35,463 nt of DNA from Moorena bouillonii PNG (GTDB taxonomy: Bacteria; Cyanobacteriota; Cyanobacteriia; Cyanobacteriales; Coleofasciculaceae): contig NZ_MKZS01000001.1 of assembly GCF_001942495.1 (NCBI RefSeq), positions 3,037,090 to 3,072,552 on the forward strand, written 5' to 3'. The position numbers were made by a program, and so were the translations under genes. Numbering within the stretch: the first letter of the stretch is position 1; each line of letters begins with the position of its first letter. The notes under the pieces are model-generated. The model had not been told where the DNA came from, did not search any database, and worked only from the letters and a program-made list of their open reading frames with translations. This document shows positions 16,401-24,301 of this stretch, in pieces.

Positions 16401-18293
16401 TTGGGATTCTAAGGGAGTCTTTTTAAGCTGTTGGGCTGTTAGCCTTACCATTTGCTCAAAACGTTCCCAGAATTCTGGTCTTGGCTCAACGAAACCAGCC
16501 GGATATTCGCATGCCAAAAAAATACCATAGCTTTGTTTGGCGTAGAGAATGGTATCGTGACGCAACTGCGTCCATGAAGCTAACTGGGTGTTGAGGGTTT
16601 TCATGGCCCAAGGCTGAGTTCGCATAGCTTCAGGATATTTGGAATTTGAGGTAGGTACTGAAAGTTCACGCAACGTTGCCAGCCAATTCATGTAAATGTT
16701 GTCTTTCCAAACAGATGGGTCTTGTTGCTCGATTACATTTTTGGCTGCTGCTAAGTTATTTTGGTAGTTAAAACCAACTTTTGGCTGCTGCTTCTCAAGA
16801 TTGGTAATACGCTCAACGAGATTGGGAGTAACCTGATTGTTATCCAATGCAGCAAAGGCTACATCCAAAGCTGTTGGTCTATTCTGTTTAATGAAAGTAC
16901 CATCCCAAATTTTTGAAACATCGACTACCTGAGACATTACCCAACTATCCAAAACAAACTTTTGACCTAATATTGTGAATGATCTGGGTAATTGTGGTTT
17001 TTCTTCCTTGAATAGTAAGTGGTAATGACCTCGGATATTTTGAACACCAAATTTTCCATCCAAGATAGTATTTTGCAGTTGTTCTAGGCTTGACAGACTG
17101 TTGACATTTGCTGGAGATTTAATCTGTGCTTGTACCAAAAGTTCATCCATTTCAGCAAAAGTCATAGAATCTGTCCAACCAACAAAAGTTTGGATAATTT
17201 CATCAAATCGCTGCCATAACTCAAAATTCCCTGATTTTTTAAGAAGGTCATGAAAAATAATCGCTGCCCCCAGTTCTCGTGGAGAGGCTTCTTCAGGTTT
17301 ACCAGCAATACGGAAGTCAATTCTGCCACACCACATCATTGCCTGGAAATACTTCCTAAGTCTTTCAGAATTTTCATAATGACCCCTTGGTTTAAATTGA
17401 GAAAAATCTACCCGGCGCTCTCGTCCAAACAACTTAAATCCCTGTAATTGTTGAGCTTTAACAAAGTTGATAGTTTCAGCAACACGCTCATCTTGATTTA
17501 AGTAAGTCTTGACGGGTTCATCAGCTAGATCAGATTCTGGAGATGCTTCGTTGTTAGATTTCCCTACAATTATTTGTAGTCTTTTATTTTTCGACTGTTT
17601 AGCAGAATTGGGTTTAAGCAAGGAACGAGCTACAGCTAGGAAATAATCAACATCCTTTAAACTTGATTCTAGTTCTCCATTACCATATTCTTTTGCTGCC
17701 ACAGGGATAGTTTCTGCCATACCCTGAAGTATTTTTTCTAGAGATGGAGCTAAAACCTTTTCTTCTAGTTCTTTGAGCATGGCATCGTAGGACATATGCC
17801 AGGCATGGAGAATGGAGTCAGCGGAAACAAAAACAGGTAAGTCGTTACTATAGATGCGATAGAACATCCTACCAAAACTCTTTGTCCCGAGGCGCTCACT
17901 GACTACAAATCCATTTTTCTTGAAAACGCTAAGTTCATCTTGGTTCAGTCGAAAATCGTAGTAGAGTTTCTCGTGCTTTTTTGGATCTCGATTGAATAAA
18001 TCCCAGTATTTAGCTGTGGTTGGATCCCAACTAATTCCTTGAATATAATCAGCATTGGCATCATACCTTTGGGCAAATTTTTCCGTTGACATCTGCCCAA
18101 TTTTATTCCATTCTTCTTCAAAGGCAGCATTGTAACCGAAAGTATCACTTGTTGTTTGAGCAAAAGCTCTTTTGGCAAAAAAGTCAGAGCCATTAATGGA
18201 ATTGATCAGGAAGGGCTGATTACTGACAATAATAAACAGTGCCACCAAAAAACTAAGAATCAGCTTTTTTGATTTCTTGAAATGTTTCATCAC
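13443..18293 (-). CDS. giant DUF3160-TPR-CHAT fusion protein
   Basis: The protein has 1616 residues. Residues 1-45 are signal-peptide-like (hydrophobic LILSFLVALFIIVSN, ending near ...RAFAQ). DUF3160 spans about 50-790 with the same landmarks as the stand-alone copy (SNDLPVFVSADSILHAWH, WTQLRHDTILYAKQSY, ADVHTS). It has one extra low-complexity insert near 225-260. About nine TPR units occupy about 800-1145. A CHAT domain spans about 1180-1616 with His1479 (HLATHG) and Cys1529 (LSACKTG). The frame is continuous with no stop or frameshift at the joints. The combination joins into one chain the products of the two downstream genes, DUF3160 and TPR-CHAT. It starts 60 bp after the DUF928 gene, so it is probably in the same transcript. 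Confidence 0.93.
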   Translation of the reverse strand: MMKHFKKSKKLILSFLVALFIIVSNQPFLINSINGSDFFAKRAFAQTTSDTFGYNAAFEEEWNKIGQMSTEKFAQRYDANADYIQGISWDPTTAKYWDLFNRDPKKHEKLYYDFRLNQDELSVFKKNGFVVSERLGTKSFGRMFYRIYSNDLPVFVSADSILHAWHMSYDAMLKELEEKVLAPSLEKILQGMAETIPVAAKEYGNGELESSLKDVDYFLAVARSLLKPNSAKQSKNKRLQIIVGKSNNEASPESDLADEPVKTYLNQDERVAETINFVKAQQLQGFKLFGRERRVDFSQFKPRGHYENSERLRKYFQAMMWCGRIDFRIAGKPEEASPRELGAAIIFHDLLKKSGNFELWQRFDEIIQTFVGWTDSMTFAEMDELLVQAQIKSPANVNSLSSLEQLQNTILDGKFGVQNIRGHYHLLFKEEKPQLPRSFTILGQKFVLDSWVMSQVVDVSKIWDGTFIKQNRPTALDVAFAALDNNQVTPNLVERITNLEKQQPKVGFNYQNNLAAAKNVIEQQDPSVWKDNIYMNWLATLRELSVPTSNSKYPEAMRTQPWAMKTLNTQLASWTQLRHDTILYAKQSYGIFLACEYPAGFVEPRPEFWERFEQMVRLTAQQLKKTPLESQEIQTKQVKFLEQFAQKLGILKEIASKELAQQPLTKVETKFLKDIVEIIRQGSGSPKYEGWYPSLFYSDPEDSVEWDALVADVHTSIGEREPDIVLHEGVGDVDMLMIAVENGDDRMVFAGPVMSHYEFEVPSVMRKSDSEWKQDIQNKNIPPRPDWTKDYLVSPLSVKTSIGQQPRYKALQLQKEALQYLDQGQFQEAMSNYDQVLSLTRELKDTAWEAKILYSMAVEYTNREQYQQALELYQQALPLTQKIGDRTIESIILSNMGRIHAELAQYSQALEFFDKSSDVSQQIGNRVTQGRSINSIQAIQSSLEDNKKALELFQQALEINRKIGDKRGEIFSLTNIASIYGDQGEYQKALKLYNQVFDISLKIGDCEGIAVSLNDSGLIYYELGDKKQALELYRKALDFCEKYGFYSEKAKTMLNIGKAYSGMEQFQEALHFYQQALAIFQELKLSDDQANALAHIGSTFMSMGKLNKAKATLYQAIDLIESVIRPNKDLHKISMFENKVFPYKALQYVLIQQNEREEALEVSERGRTRAFVELLAKRLAVNSEEIADFKPISLKQIRQIAVEQNSTLVEYSILPSNSKEFKLYSWVILPTGKIEFRAVDLPQETSLEKLVSNGYFCILQDECRSGANQTLPTVGDWVKLNDDQFDQPWQVVDIQQDTLKLRLENWEEDTTIPRPITDVVAIVKAFNRKSLQQLHELLIEPIADLLPKNENDRVIFIPHQQLFLVPFPALQDKDGNYLIQRHTILTAPSIEVLGLTHKKRKQLPNSVQGAVVVGNPTMPRVTTKPGEKPEQLPELPHAQEEAIKIAELLNTQALTGNRATKAAILPKLLQARIIHLATHGLLSDFKGLGIPGAIALAPSGTGEINDGLLTAGELLQMKLNAELVVLSACKTGQGDITSDGVIGLSRSLVAAGVPSIIVSLWSVPDAPTADLMKEFYQNLKSTGDKAQALRQAMLTMIPKSGNPKDWAAFTLIGEAN

Positions 18294-18353
18294 AAACCTG
18301 CTTAAATGCTAGTGAATAGTGAACAAAAAAAATCAGGTTAATAATCAAAACTA

Positions 18354-19151
18354 TTACTCAACTGTGCAACAATCAACTAAAGGCTGTGAGTCAATTTCCT
18401 TCAAACCCACCTGCTCTAATAAATCTGCCCAATCCTGAGCCAGGGTTTTATCCTGGGGATTAGCTAAACGCAGTTCAGCTAGACTAGTTAGGGCATCAAA
18501 CCACAACCCTTGTTTGGCATAAACAACAATACGCTCCCGGGGATTCTTGCCTTCTAACTGCTGCTCCAAATCATCAGTGATAGAGATTCTTTCAACACCA
18601 CCACTAACGAAATCATTATCTAATGGGTCTGTGGGATTGCAAATCACAGAGAAACGCCAATGATATAAATCTTCCACAACAAGTCCTGAGACCGTTTCCG
18701 GTAGAGTTATCTTGACTATTCCGGGTGTATTTTGGAGCGTAAACGTTTCTTTGTAGATCTCCTTAAGTTCCTTATTCCGCAACCGAAATTCTGCTTGGAG
18801 TTTCCGGTTATCGGAATAGGGCACATAAAACCAAAAGGTAGGACGTTCACTAGTCGTTAAGCCGAAATTAGTACCAGGTACTAAAGCAATAAATTCCTCA
18901 AAGGGACAGTCGTTCCGACTTCCTGCACCTTTACGTTTACCAGGTGCTCCTTTAGGAGGTAGAGTAAGCTCTAATTTAACTGGAACTGGCAATTCAGCTA
19001 TAGGGGTTAAGGTGTTTTCCCCTTGCTTGAGCAAGTTAGTTAGGGGTTCAATTGCCTCTATAGCTTTAACTATGTGAGATTCGAAACTAAATAACCAACT
19101 CAGAGTCAGAGCAATAATTACCTTTTGTAGACGAAATTTATTACGATTCAT
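18354..19151 (-). CDS. DUF928 domain protein, exported
   Basis: The protein has 265 residues from the ATG at 19151, which has AGGGA 11 bases upstream; an ATG at 19163 in the same frame lacks room for a ribosome site. The N-terminus (KVIIALTLSWLFSFESHIVKAIEA) is a signal peptide. DUF928 landmarks are PGKRKGAGSRNDCPF, TTSERPTFWFYVPY, LYHWRFSVICN and the C-terminal LWFDALTSLAELR. DUF928 is a cyanobacterial family of unknown role, often found beside CHAT-CHASE2 genes. Here it sits 283 bp after CHAT-CHASE2 and 60 bp before the fusion gene. A decayed partial copy lies at 6973-7245. Confidence 0.92.
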   Translation of the reverse strand: MNRNKFRLQKVIIALTLSWLFSFESHIVKAIEAIEPLTNLLKQGENTLTPIAELPVPVKLELTLPPKGAPGKRKGAGSRNDCPFEEFIALVPGTNFGLTTSERPTFWFYVPYSDNRKLQAEFRLRNKELKEIYKETFTLQNTPGIVKITLPETVSGLVVEDLYHWRFSVICNPTDPLDNDFVSGGVERISITDDLEQQLEGKNPRERIVVYAKQGLWFDALTSLAELRLANPQDKTLAQDWADLLEQVGLKEIDSQPLVDCCTVE

Positions 19152-19257
19152 GATACAAAACATCCCTAATTTACTTAAGAGATTACCTATCTAATCAAGC
19201 TCTTAATCAAGATGCCCTGAAACTAAGGAACCAGCCATCTAAACCACCTGCCATTTT

Positions 19258-19310
19258 GAGGCTGGAAAAAATTAACCTATTTATATAACAGTGTTAGTTT
19301 TGAAAATTAT
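19258..19310 (-). promoter_or_regulatory. conserved block upstream of DUF928, candidate promoter
   Basis: On the minus strand the block reads ...ctaacactgttatataaat... with a TATATAA-like -10 box about 130 bp before the DUF928 ATG. It is conserved in the decayed copy at 7120-7170, while the DUF928 gene body there is mostly deleted. I could not place a convincing -35 box, so the promoter call is tentative. Confidence 0.4.
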
Positions 19311-19446
19311 GCAAAACACTGGAATTATTTTTTTCAGCGTTGCTGTGACAACTGTAAGCGCACCGGGGATACTTTTAGAGTTTTGTATCCCCCAAAATAG
19401 GGAGCTATGGAGGAAAATTATACCCAAAATCAGCAAATACATTTTG

Positions 19447-21804
19447 TCAATTACCCAAAACCGAGCAACTAACCGATACAGCCCTTTGGTAACCAACAAT
19501 CATCCCTGTAGCCACAAAAGCCAAACCCGAAGGGATTAATGGTATCCACCAACCTTGAATAAAGACAACAAAGCAAACACCAGATAAAATTACCAGATTG
19601 GCGATACCCACTCCCACCCAATGAAAGAGTCGTTTACAGACCAACACCAAGAAACCCCCTAGACTCCCCCAAGCCCAAATCCACAAAAACTCTCCCCACT
19701 CGGACCATATCCACAACGGTTGTTGTCCATCTTTCACCGCACTCAGAATCTGACTAACCATCTGAGCATGAATAAATACACCACGCATCTCTATAGTCTG
19801 GTTTGAATTCCGAGTAAAAGGAGTGGAAAAATCATCTTGAACGCTAGGGGCAGTAACACCAATCAAAACTACCCGGTCTTTAACCCAACTCGGTTCAAAT
19901 TGATCCGTTAGAATCTGTTTTAGGGTAACCCTTTGGGCGATATCACCAGGAGTGCGATAATCCAGTAGCATCTGATAGCCAGCATTACTCGTTGCGGAGT
20001 AATTACCAGCATAACCAGGCAACGACCTTAACGTGGTTTCCCCTAATTGCACCTCATCTTCTAGTGTGACCTTAGGGTCAATCCCGTCTGCAGCTAAGTA
20101 ATGTAGTGCTAACTGCAAACTTAGAGACGTCTCAGTCTGACAAGGGGAATCACGGTTAAAGGTAGCATACCAAAGATAACGGCGCAGTACGCCATCGGAG
20201 TCAATCACCACATCCGTAAAGCCCAAACGTTCCGGTGGCACTTCTGGGGGTGGGGCAATACCACCATAGTTACGAGTGGGGTTACTAGCTTGACAGACAG
20301 CAAAAAAGTTATCCATCCTTGGCAAGCGATCCGCCAAATCCTGATATTCGTCACTGACCGGAAAATCCCGATAGATATCCAAGCCAATGGCACGAGGGTG
20401 ATGAGCCTGTAATTTATCCAACAGTTGAGCCAAAGCCGCATCAGACAGGGACCACTTACGCTTCATACCCTGGTCATCCTGATACTGAAAATCCTCTTCA
20501 GTTATTTCAACCACTAACAGCCTCGGGTCAACCCCTTGGTCGGGTCGCCAGCGCATAAATTGGTCATAAGCCTGTAACTCCCAGGGTTGGATTACCCCCA
20601 ATGGCCGCACCACCATCAGGGCAAGGGTAACCAGAAAACTGGCAATCACAGCCGTGCGGGGTAACTGCCAAGGAGACTGGTTGATCGGACCATAGCGTAA
20701 TTCTTTCCAAGTGGGGGGTTGAACGGTAGGGTTTTGGCAAACCACCGGTAACCAACTGGCACAGGGATACTGTTGTTCCCAGCCATGTAATTTTTCCCGT
20801 GCTTCTGCCACCGAGCTATACAGAGACTCACCCCGGATGTAAGCTTCCAGAAAATACCGCAAAAACTTGGGTGATACTGGGTCTGGCACTTTCTCTGCCA
20901 TCACAATCACCTGGGGCAAATACAAATCCTGCTGTGCTGCCAACTGGTAGGCTAAGCCGAGACCATCACAGGAATTAAAAATAGCTAACTGCAAGCCTCG
21001 TGCAATCGCATTCTTCAAGGCAAACCGCAGATCATCGATAGTCAACCGTTCCGTCTGATTGAGTTGAATTTCCCCCCGCTGCCCCTCTTGGGAAGTGCCA
21101 CTGTGACCAGCAAAAAACAGAATATCCCACCCCTGCTGCCATAACTGCTGATTCAACTCCGATGCCTGGGGTTCCTGCCGCCAGGTAATTTGTGCCCCCG
21201 CCTTTCCCGCCAACTCCTCCAACGCCTGCTGATCTGCTTGCTGGTCAAGACCGGCACCCTGTCCCAAAATTGCCAGAATTCTGACCTTGCCCTTGGGGGT
21301 AGTCTGCCGGTTAAGGGGGTTGGGACAATCGTATTCAAGGGCACTCAGGGCAACGTCTGCCTGGGCTTCCGCCAGTAAATCCCAGCGGTGCCAGGGAAAC
21401 CGACGCAGCCAGGGATTATTGGTCTGTAACAGAAGTTGAAATTTTTTCCCCGAGCGCAATAACTTATCCCGAATCGAGCGAAACTCTGGGTCAGTATTGA
21501 GCCAGTGATTAAGACTCTCTTCCAAAACCTCAGCCCCTTGCCGACAAGCCGCAAAGGCTTCACCCCGCTGGGATGAATTGGTCACCTGTTCGGCATTGGC
21601 ACTCAGAGCACGAAATAGCATTTCCAAACTCAGATACCGTTGCTGCCAATGGCGATAACAGTTGAGTAAGTCTCGATTCCCCGACAACCGCCCTTTAATC
21701 CGAGTTTGGGACGGAGAATGGAGATCCCCTTGCCGAATTTCCAGGGTGGCATCAAACCCCTGCTCAATTTCTCCGTCTAATATTAACGTTAACAGCCTCT
21801 TCAT
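19447..21804 (-). CDS. CHAT-CHASE2 transmembrane sensor protein
   Basis: The protein has 785 residues from the ATG at 21804 (MKRLLTLILDGEIEQGF), the usual start of this family; 11 further upstream residues in frame are not conserved. The N-terminal CHAT domain (about 170-365) has His234 in FFAGHSG and Cys279 in FNSCDGLG. A membrane segment follows at about 384-400. A CHASE2 domain (about 405-695) includes LLVVEITEEDF, PRAIGLDIYRD and VVLIGVTAPSVQDDFSTPF. Three C-terminal membrane segments (about 705-770) complete it. With no signal peptide, the topology places CHAT in the cytoplasm and CHASE2 outside, so an external signal could control the protease. It lies 326 bp after DUF1822; that gap holds repeats. 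Confidence 0.93.
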   Translation of the reverse strand: MKRLLTLILDGEIEQGFDATLEIRQGDLHSPSQTRIKGRLSGNRDLLNCYRHWQQRYLSLEMLFRALSANAEQVTNSSQRGEAFAACRQGAEVLEESLNHWLNTDPEFRSIRDKLLRSGKKFQLLLQTNNPWLRRFPWHRWDLLAEAQADVALSALEYDCPNPLNRQTTPKGKVRILAILGQGAGLDQQADQQALEELAGKAGAQITWRQEPQASELNQQLWQQGWDILFFAGHSGTSQEGQRGEIQLNQTERLTIDDLRFALKNAIARGLQLAIFNSCDGLGLAYQLAAQQDLYLPQVIVMAEKVPDPVSPKFLRYFLEAYIRGESLYSSVAEAREKLHGWEQQYPCASWLPVVCQNPTVQPPTWKELRYGPINQSPWQLPRTAVIASFLVTLALMVVRPLGVIQPWELQAYDQFMRWRPDQGVDPRLLVVEITEEDFQYQDDQGMKRKWSLSDAALAQLLDKLQAHHPRAIGLDIYRDFPVSDEYQDLADRLPRMDNFFAVCQASNPTRNYGGIAPPPEVPPERLGFTDVVIDSDGVLRRYLWYATFNRDSPCQTETSLSLQLALHYLAADGIDPKVTLEDEVQLGETTLRSLPGYAGNYSATSNAGYQMLLDYRTPGDIAQRVTLKQILTDQFEPSWVKDRVVLIGVTAPSVQDDFSTPFTRNSNQTIEMRGVFIHAQMVSQILSAVKDGQQPLWIWSEWGEFLWIWAWGSLGGFLVLVCKRLFHWVGVGIANLVILSGVCFVVFIQGWWIPLIPSGLAFVATGMIVGYQRAVSVSCSVLGN

Positions 21805-21854
21805 TGATCTATTTTTGACAATTTTAAGTGTTTCCAAGAATAGCAGGAGTCCGC

Positions 21855-21985
21855 AAAGTCCCCCTTATTAAGGGGGATTTAGGGGGATCAAAAGCCTGAA
21901 CAAAATTCCCAATGGTCGATCCCCCCCAGCCCCCCTTAACAAAGGGGGGAGTCGGAAAAGTGCCCCTTATTAAGGGCAAGGCTGA
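21855..21985. repeat. C/G-rich hairpin elements
   Basis: Consecutive inverted runs: tcccccttattaaggggga, atcccccccagcccccctt with aaaggggggag, and tgccccttattaagggca. They resemble 9811-9893 and lie between DUF1822 and CHAT-CHASE2, where they may act as partial terminators. Confidence 0.75.
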
Positions 21986-22018
21986 TTTCCTGAAAAACCT
22001 CTTGCCTCTTGCCGTCTT

Positions 22019-22062
22019 GATGCAGTCGCTCATGGGGGAAACCCCCAAGACCGCGCTGCATC
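22019..22062. repeat. 44-bp palindromic dispersed repeat, copy 2
   Basis: Identical over 44 bp to 2198-2241, with the same preceding gtctt. It lies 70 bp downstream of the DUF1822 stop codon (read on the minus strand). Confidence 0.85.
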
Positions 22063-22130
22063 GCTTTTGCCTCTTGCCTTTTGCCTTAAAAAGCTCCTCA
22101 ACCAAATAATAATTGCTATATCTCTCTCGA

Positions 22131-23057
22131 TCAAACCTGAAACCTTTCCGTTACACTAGCTTCACCTAAAGAAACCTGAATTCCGAAGTCATCTCCCTGT
22201 TGGGCATTAAACTGATATTGGATGAATTCATCATTACTTCTGGCGGTTACTTCGGTAAAAATATCACCGGTTGCAGTCAGTACCGATAGTTTCAAATTCG
22301 GAGGCAAGGTTAGTGCTTCACCGTTGGGATAAACTTGGGCTCGAACGCTGGCAGTTTCCTTATCAATTTTTCCAACAGTAATAATTAAAACGACAGGATT
22401 ACCCGCTAATTCTAGCCCTAAATCAAATAAATCAATTGGTTTAGCTCGTTGTTGCTGGTCTTCGGTATTTCTAAATGCTGGTCTAAGTTGTGGAGACAGC
22501 AAATCGGTAACCGACTGCCAATCTACTTGAAAATTACCCTTAAACCATTCCAGTAAGTTCACCACATTTGACTCCGGCTCTGGTAATTGCTCTGGTAATT
22601 GGTTAATTAACTGCTCAAGAGACTGGATTTTACTAATCTCCAAGCTTCCTCCCAGTGCAGTTTTGGCAAATCCTAGCAGTTTAGCTTGATTACTTGCTTG
22701 ATTAATTTCTACCACCACATAACCGACTCGGTCTTGGCGACTTTCTGGTGGGATGTGACAAACTTGGTCACCAGGTAAAACAGGACGACATTCCAATTTC
22801 CCCCAACCTTTAACTATCAAGTCGGATACATTCATCAGCGATCGCAGGGCTGGATTGCTGCTATCACTTGCTGGTAAATCAGTTTCTACTTCCAGACACT
22901 GTAAGTAGAAATTTACCGCATAAACTGCTAATGTATTTAGGTAAACGTCTTGAGCTTTGTCTGGTTCGTGCTGTTCCCGACTAAAGGTTTCTGCTAGTTG
23001 ATACCAATCTCTGGTAATAGGCACAGAAAAGGCTAATTTTTCCGTTAAGTTATTCAT
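22131..23057 (-). CDS. DUF1822 family protein
   Basis: The protein has 308 residues. Family landmarks are the N-terminal ...FSVPITRDWYQLAETF and AQDVYLNTLAVYAVNFYLQCLEVETDL, followed by WGKLECRPVLPGDQVCHIPPES and the mid-region VGYVVVEI. There is no signal peptide or membrane span, so it is likely cytoplasmic. The family is cyanobacterial with unknown role and is typically encoded between a sigma-70-like gene and CHAT-CHASE2, as here. It starts 36 bp after the sigma factor stop, so the two are almost surely cotranscribed. A direct interaction with the sigma factor or CHAT domain is possible but is inference. Confidence 0.92.
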   Translation of the reverse strand: MNNLTEKLAFSVPITRDWYQLAETFSREQHEPDKAQDVYLNTLAVYAVNFYLQCLEVETDLPASDSSNPALRSLMNVSDLIVKGWGKLECRPVLPGDQVCHIPPESRQDRVGYVVVEINQASNQAKLLGFAKTALGGSLEISKIQSLEQLINQLPEQLPEPESNVVNLLEWFKGNFQVDWQSVTDLLSPQLRPAFRNTEDQQQRAKPIDLFDLGLELAGNPVVLIITVGKIDKETASVRAQVYPNGEALTLPPNLKLSVLTATGDIFTEVTARSNDEFIQYQFNAQQGDDFGIQVSLGEASVTERFQV

Positions 23058-23093
23058 TATTACTCTCTCGATACATTGAATCTTGTTTGTCAG

Positions 23094-23750
23094 TTATTCC
23101 TGTAAGTATTCCTTAAACGTGTCAGAAAAATACTTGCAACAGCGCCAGTAGAAACTTTGCACCGTTGACGCTTGCTTTGGCTTTAACCCAACTGCTACAG
23201 CAGTCTGTTGCCAACTCTTCCGGTCTAGATATAAAAGAGCTATAGTTCTGAAGTTGGCTTTAGGATGTCCTTTAACGTGTTTGCTGGCAAACAGCCCATC
23301 AGAGTCTTCTTCAATACACTGACGTATAAGCTGTGAAGGTAACGGAGTGTCTTCTGGTTGCGGAATAGTATCTAAATAAGTCATACCTGATTGATTGACT
23401 TTACCCCCATCGGAAGAGTTTATTGGTGCATCTAGTGAGTACTCCCGTCCCTGTTTGGTATGTCGTTTCTTGGCATCAATCAACCGCCACTTAAGAACAC
23501 TATTAATCCAGTTAATCACCGGAGCTGTCGGTTTATAAGTGTCAATTTTTTTAAACACATACAACCAAGTCTCTTGAAGTGCTTCATCGTAAACCTCTTG
23601 GGGAGTGTCATATCTCCTGCGAGATAATCTGCCGGATGTTTGAATCATGTGAATCAGCCGAGTCAGGGCTAGACGACGGCCACGGGTTTGTGGGGAATGC
23701 TGTTGAGCCTCCAAAGCTAGCTGTTGCAGTCGTTCGTCCAGTTCGTCCAT
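23094..23750 (-). CDS. sigma-70 family RNA polymerase sigma factor (ECF-like)
   Basis: The protein has 218 residues. A region-2-like segment is at about 48-100 (TPQEVYDEALQETWLYVFKKI, then WINSVLKWRLIDAKKRHTK). A region-4-like helix-turn-helix is at about 163-208 (NFRTIALLYLDRKSWQQTAVAVGLKPKQ). No region 1.1 or 3 is evident, which fits an ECF-like factor. It is the first gene of the minus-strand run and would direct transcription of unknown promoters, possibly its own. A divergent small gene begins 188 bp away. No anti-sigma gene is recognised nearby. Confidence 0.87.
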   Translation of the reverse strand: MDELDERLQQLALEAQQHSPQTRGRRLALTRLIHMIQTSGRLSRRRYDTPQEVYDEALQETWLYVFKKIDTYKPTAPVINWINSVLKWRLIDAKKRHTKQGREYSLDAPINSSDGGKVNQSGMTYLDTIPQPEDTPLPSQLIRQCIEEDSDGLFASKHVKGHPKANFRTIALLYLDRKSWQQTAVAVGLKPKQASTVQSFYWRCCKYFSDTFKEYLQE

Positions 23751-23937
23751 AGGTTAACTCCATCTCAATCCATCTCCTGGATGCACCTTTCTAAATAACT
23801 AACGGTGGCTAACCCTGGATTCTATGCAAAGTCGGAAAAAATTTTTTAAATGGGCTCTCTAGGGGGATTTGGCATGGAATGGCTATTTGGAGAGAGTTAA
23901 CAAAAACAGATGAGGCTGTTGTTTTTTATCCCTGCCC

Positions 23938-24123
23938 ATGTACAATCGTAAAACCATCAAGCGTTGGCTCGTCGGACTTATTGCTATTCCTTTAATTTGG
24001 TCAGCCTACTCCGAGTATCAAGGTAAACCCTTTACCCAAGCCAGGGATGTGATCAATTCCCTGGTGCAAGTCACGGTATTAGTGGATGCCCTTCTCAAGC
24101 AAGAAGACTCAGACAATAACTAA
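23938..24123 (+). CDS. small single-span membrane protein
   Basis: The protein has 61 residues. A basic N-terminus (MYNRKTIKRW) precedes a hydrophobic stretch, LVGLIAIPLIW (about 11-21). It then has a soluble helix (INSLVQVTVLVDALLKQ) and an acidic end. The positive-inside pattern suggests an inner-membrane anchor with the N-terminus in the cytoplasm. I do not recognise a family. It is divergent from the sigma factor gene and might share its control region. Confidence 0.6.
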   Translation: MYNRKTIKRWLVGLIAIPLIWSAYSEYQGKPFTQARDVINSLVQVTVLVDALLKQEDSDNN

Positions 24124-24160
24124 TTGTGGGCTTTGGGCTGGTTTTGGATGCGATCGCTAA

Positions 24161-24277
24161 ACTGGCATCTTAGTAGAACTGGCATCTTGGTAGAACTGGC
24201 ATCTTGGTAGAACTGGCATCTTGGTAGAACTGGCATCTTGCCAGTGTCAATGTGCGTAGAACTGGCATCTTGCCAGT
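24161..24277. repeat. 17-bp repeats, actggcatcttggtaga type
   Basis: Four units of 17 bp (24161, 24178, 24195, 24212) are followed by the hairpin form actggcatcttgccagt at 24229 and again at 24261. In the tandem units the 3' arm (ccagt) is replaced by ggtaga, so only the full form can fold. It sits just upstream of the sugar kinase gene. Confidence 0.88.
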
Positions 24278-24301
24278 TTCATTAGAGTCAACTAACTATA
24301 G

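Noticed and set aside
21824-22109. Open frames on both strands between DUF1822 and CHAT-CHASE2.
   Set aside because: They are translations of the C/G-rich hairpin elements and the 44-bp repeat.
5301-23750. A biosynthetic (polyketide/peptide) cluster, as common in this kind of cyanobacterium.
   Set aside because: No ketosynthase, adenylation or carrier domains are seen anywhere in the window.
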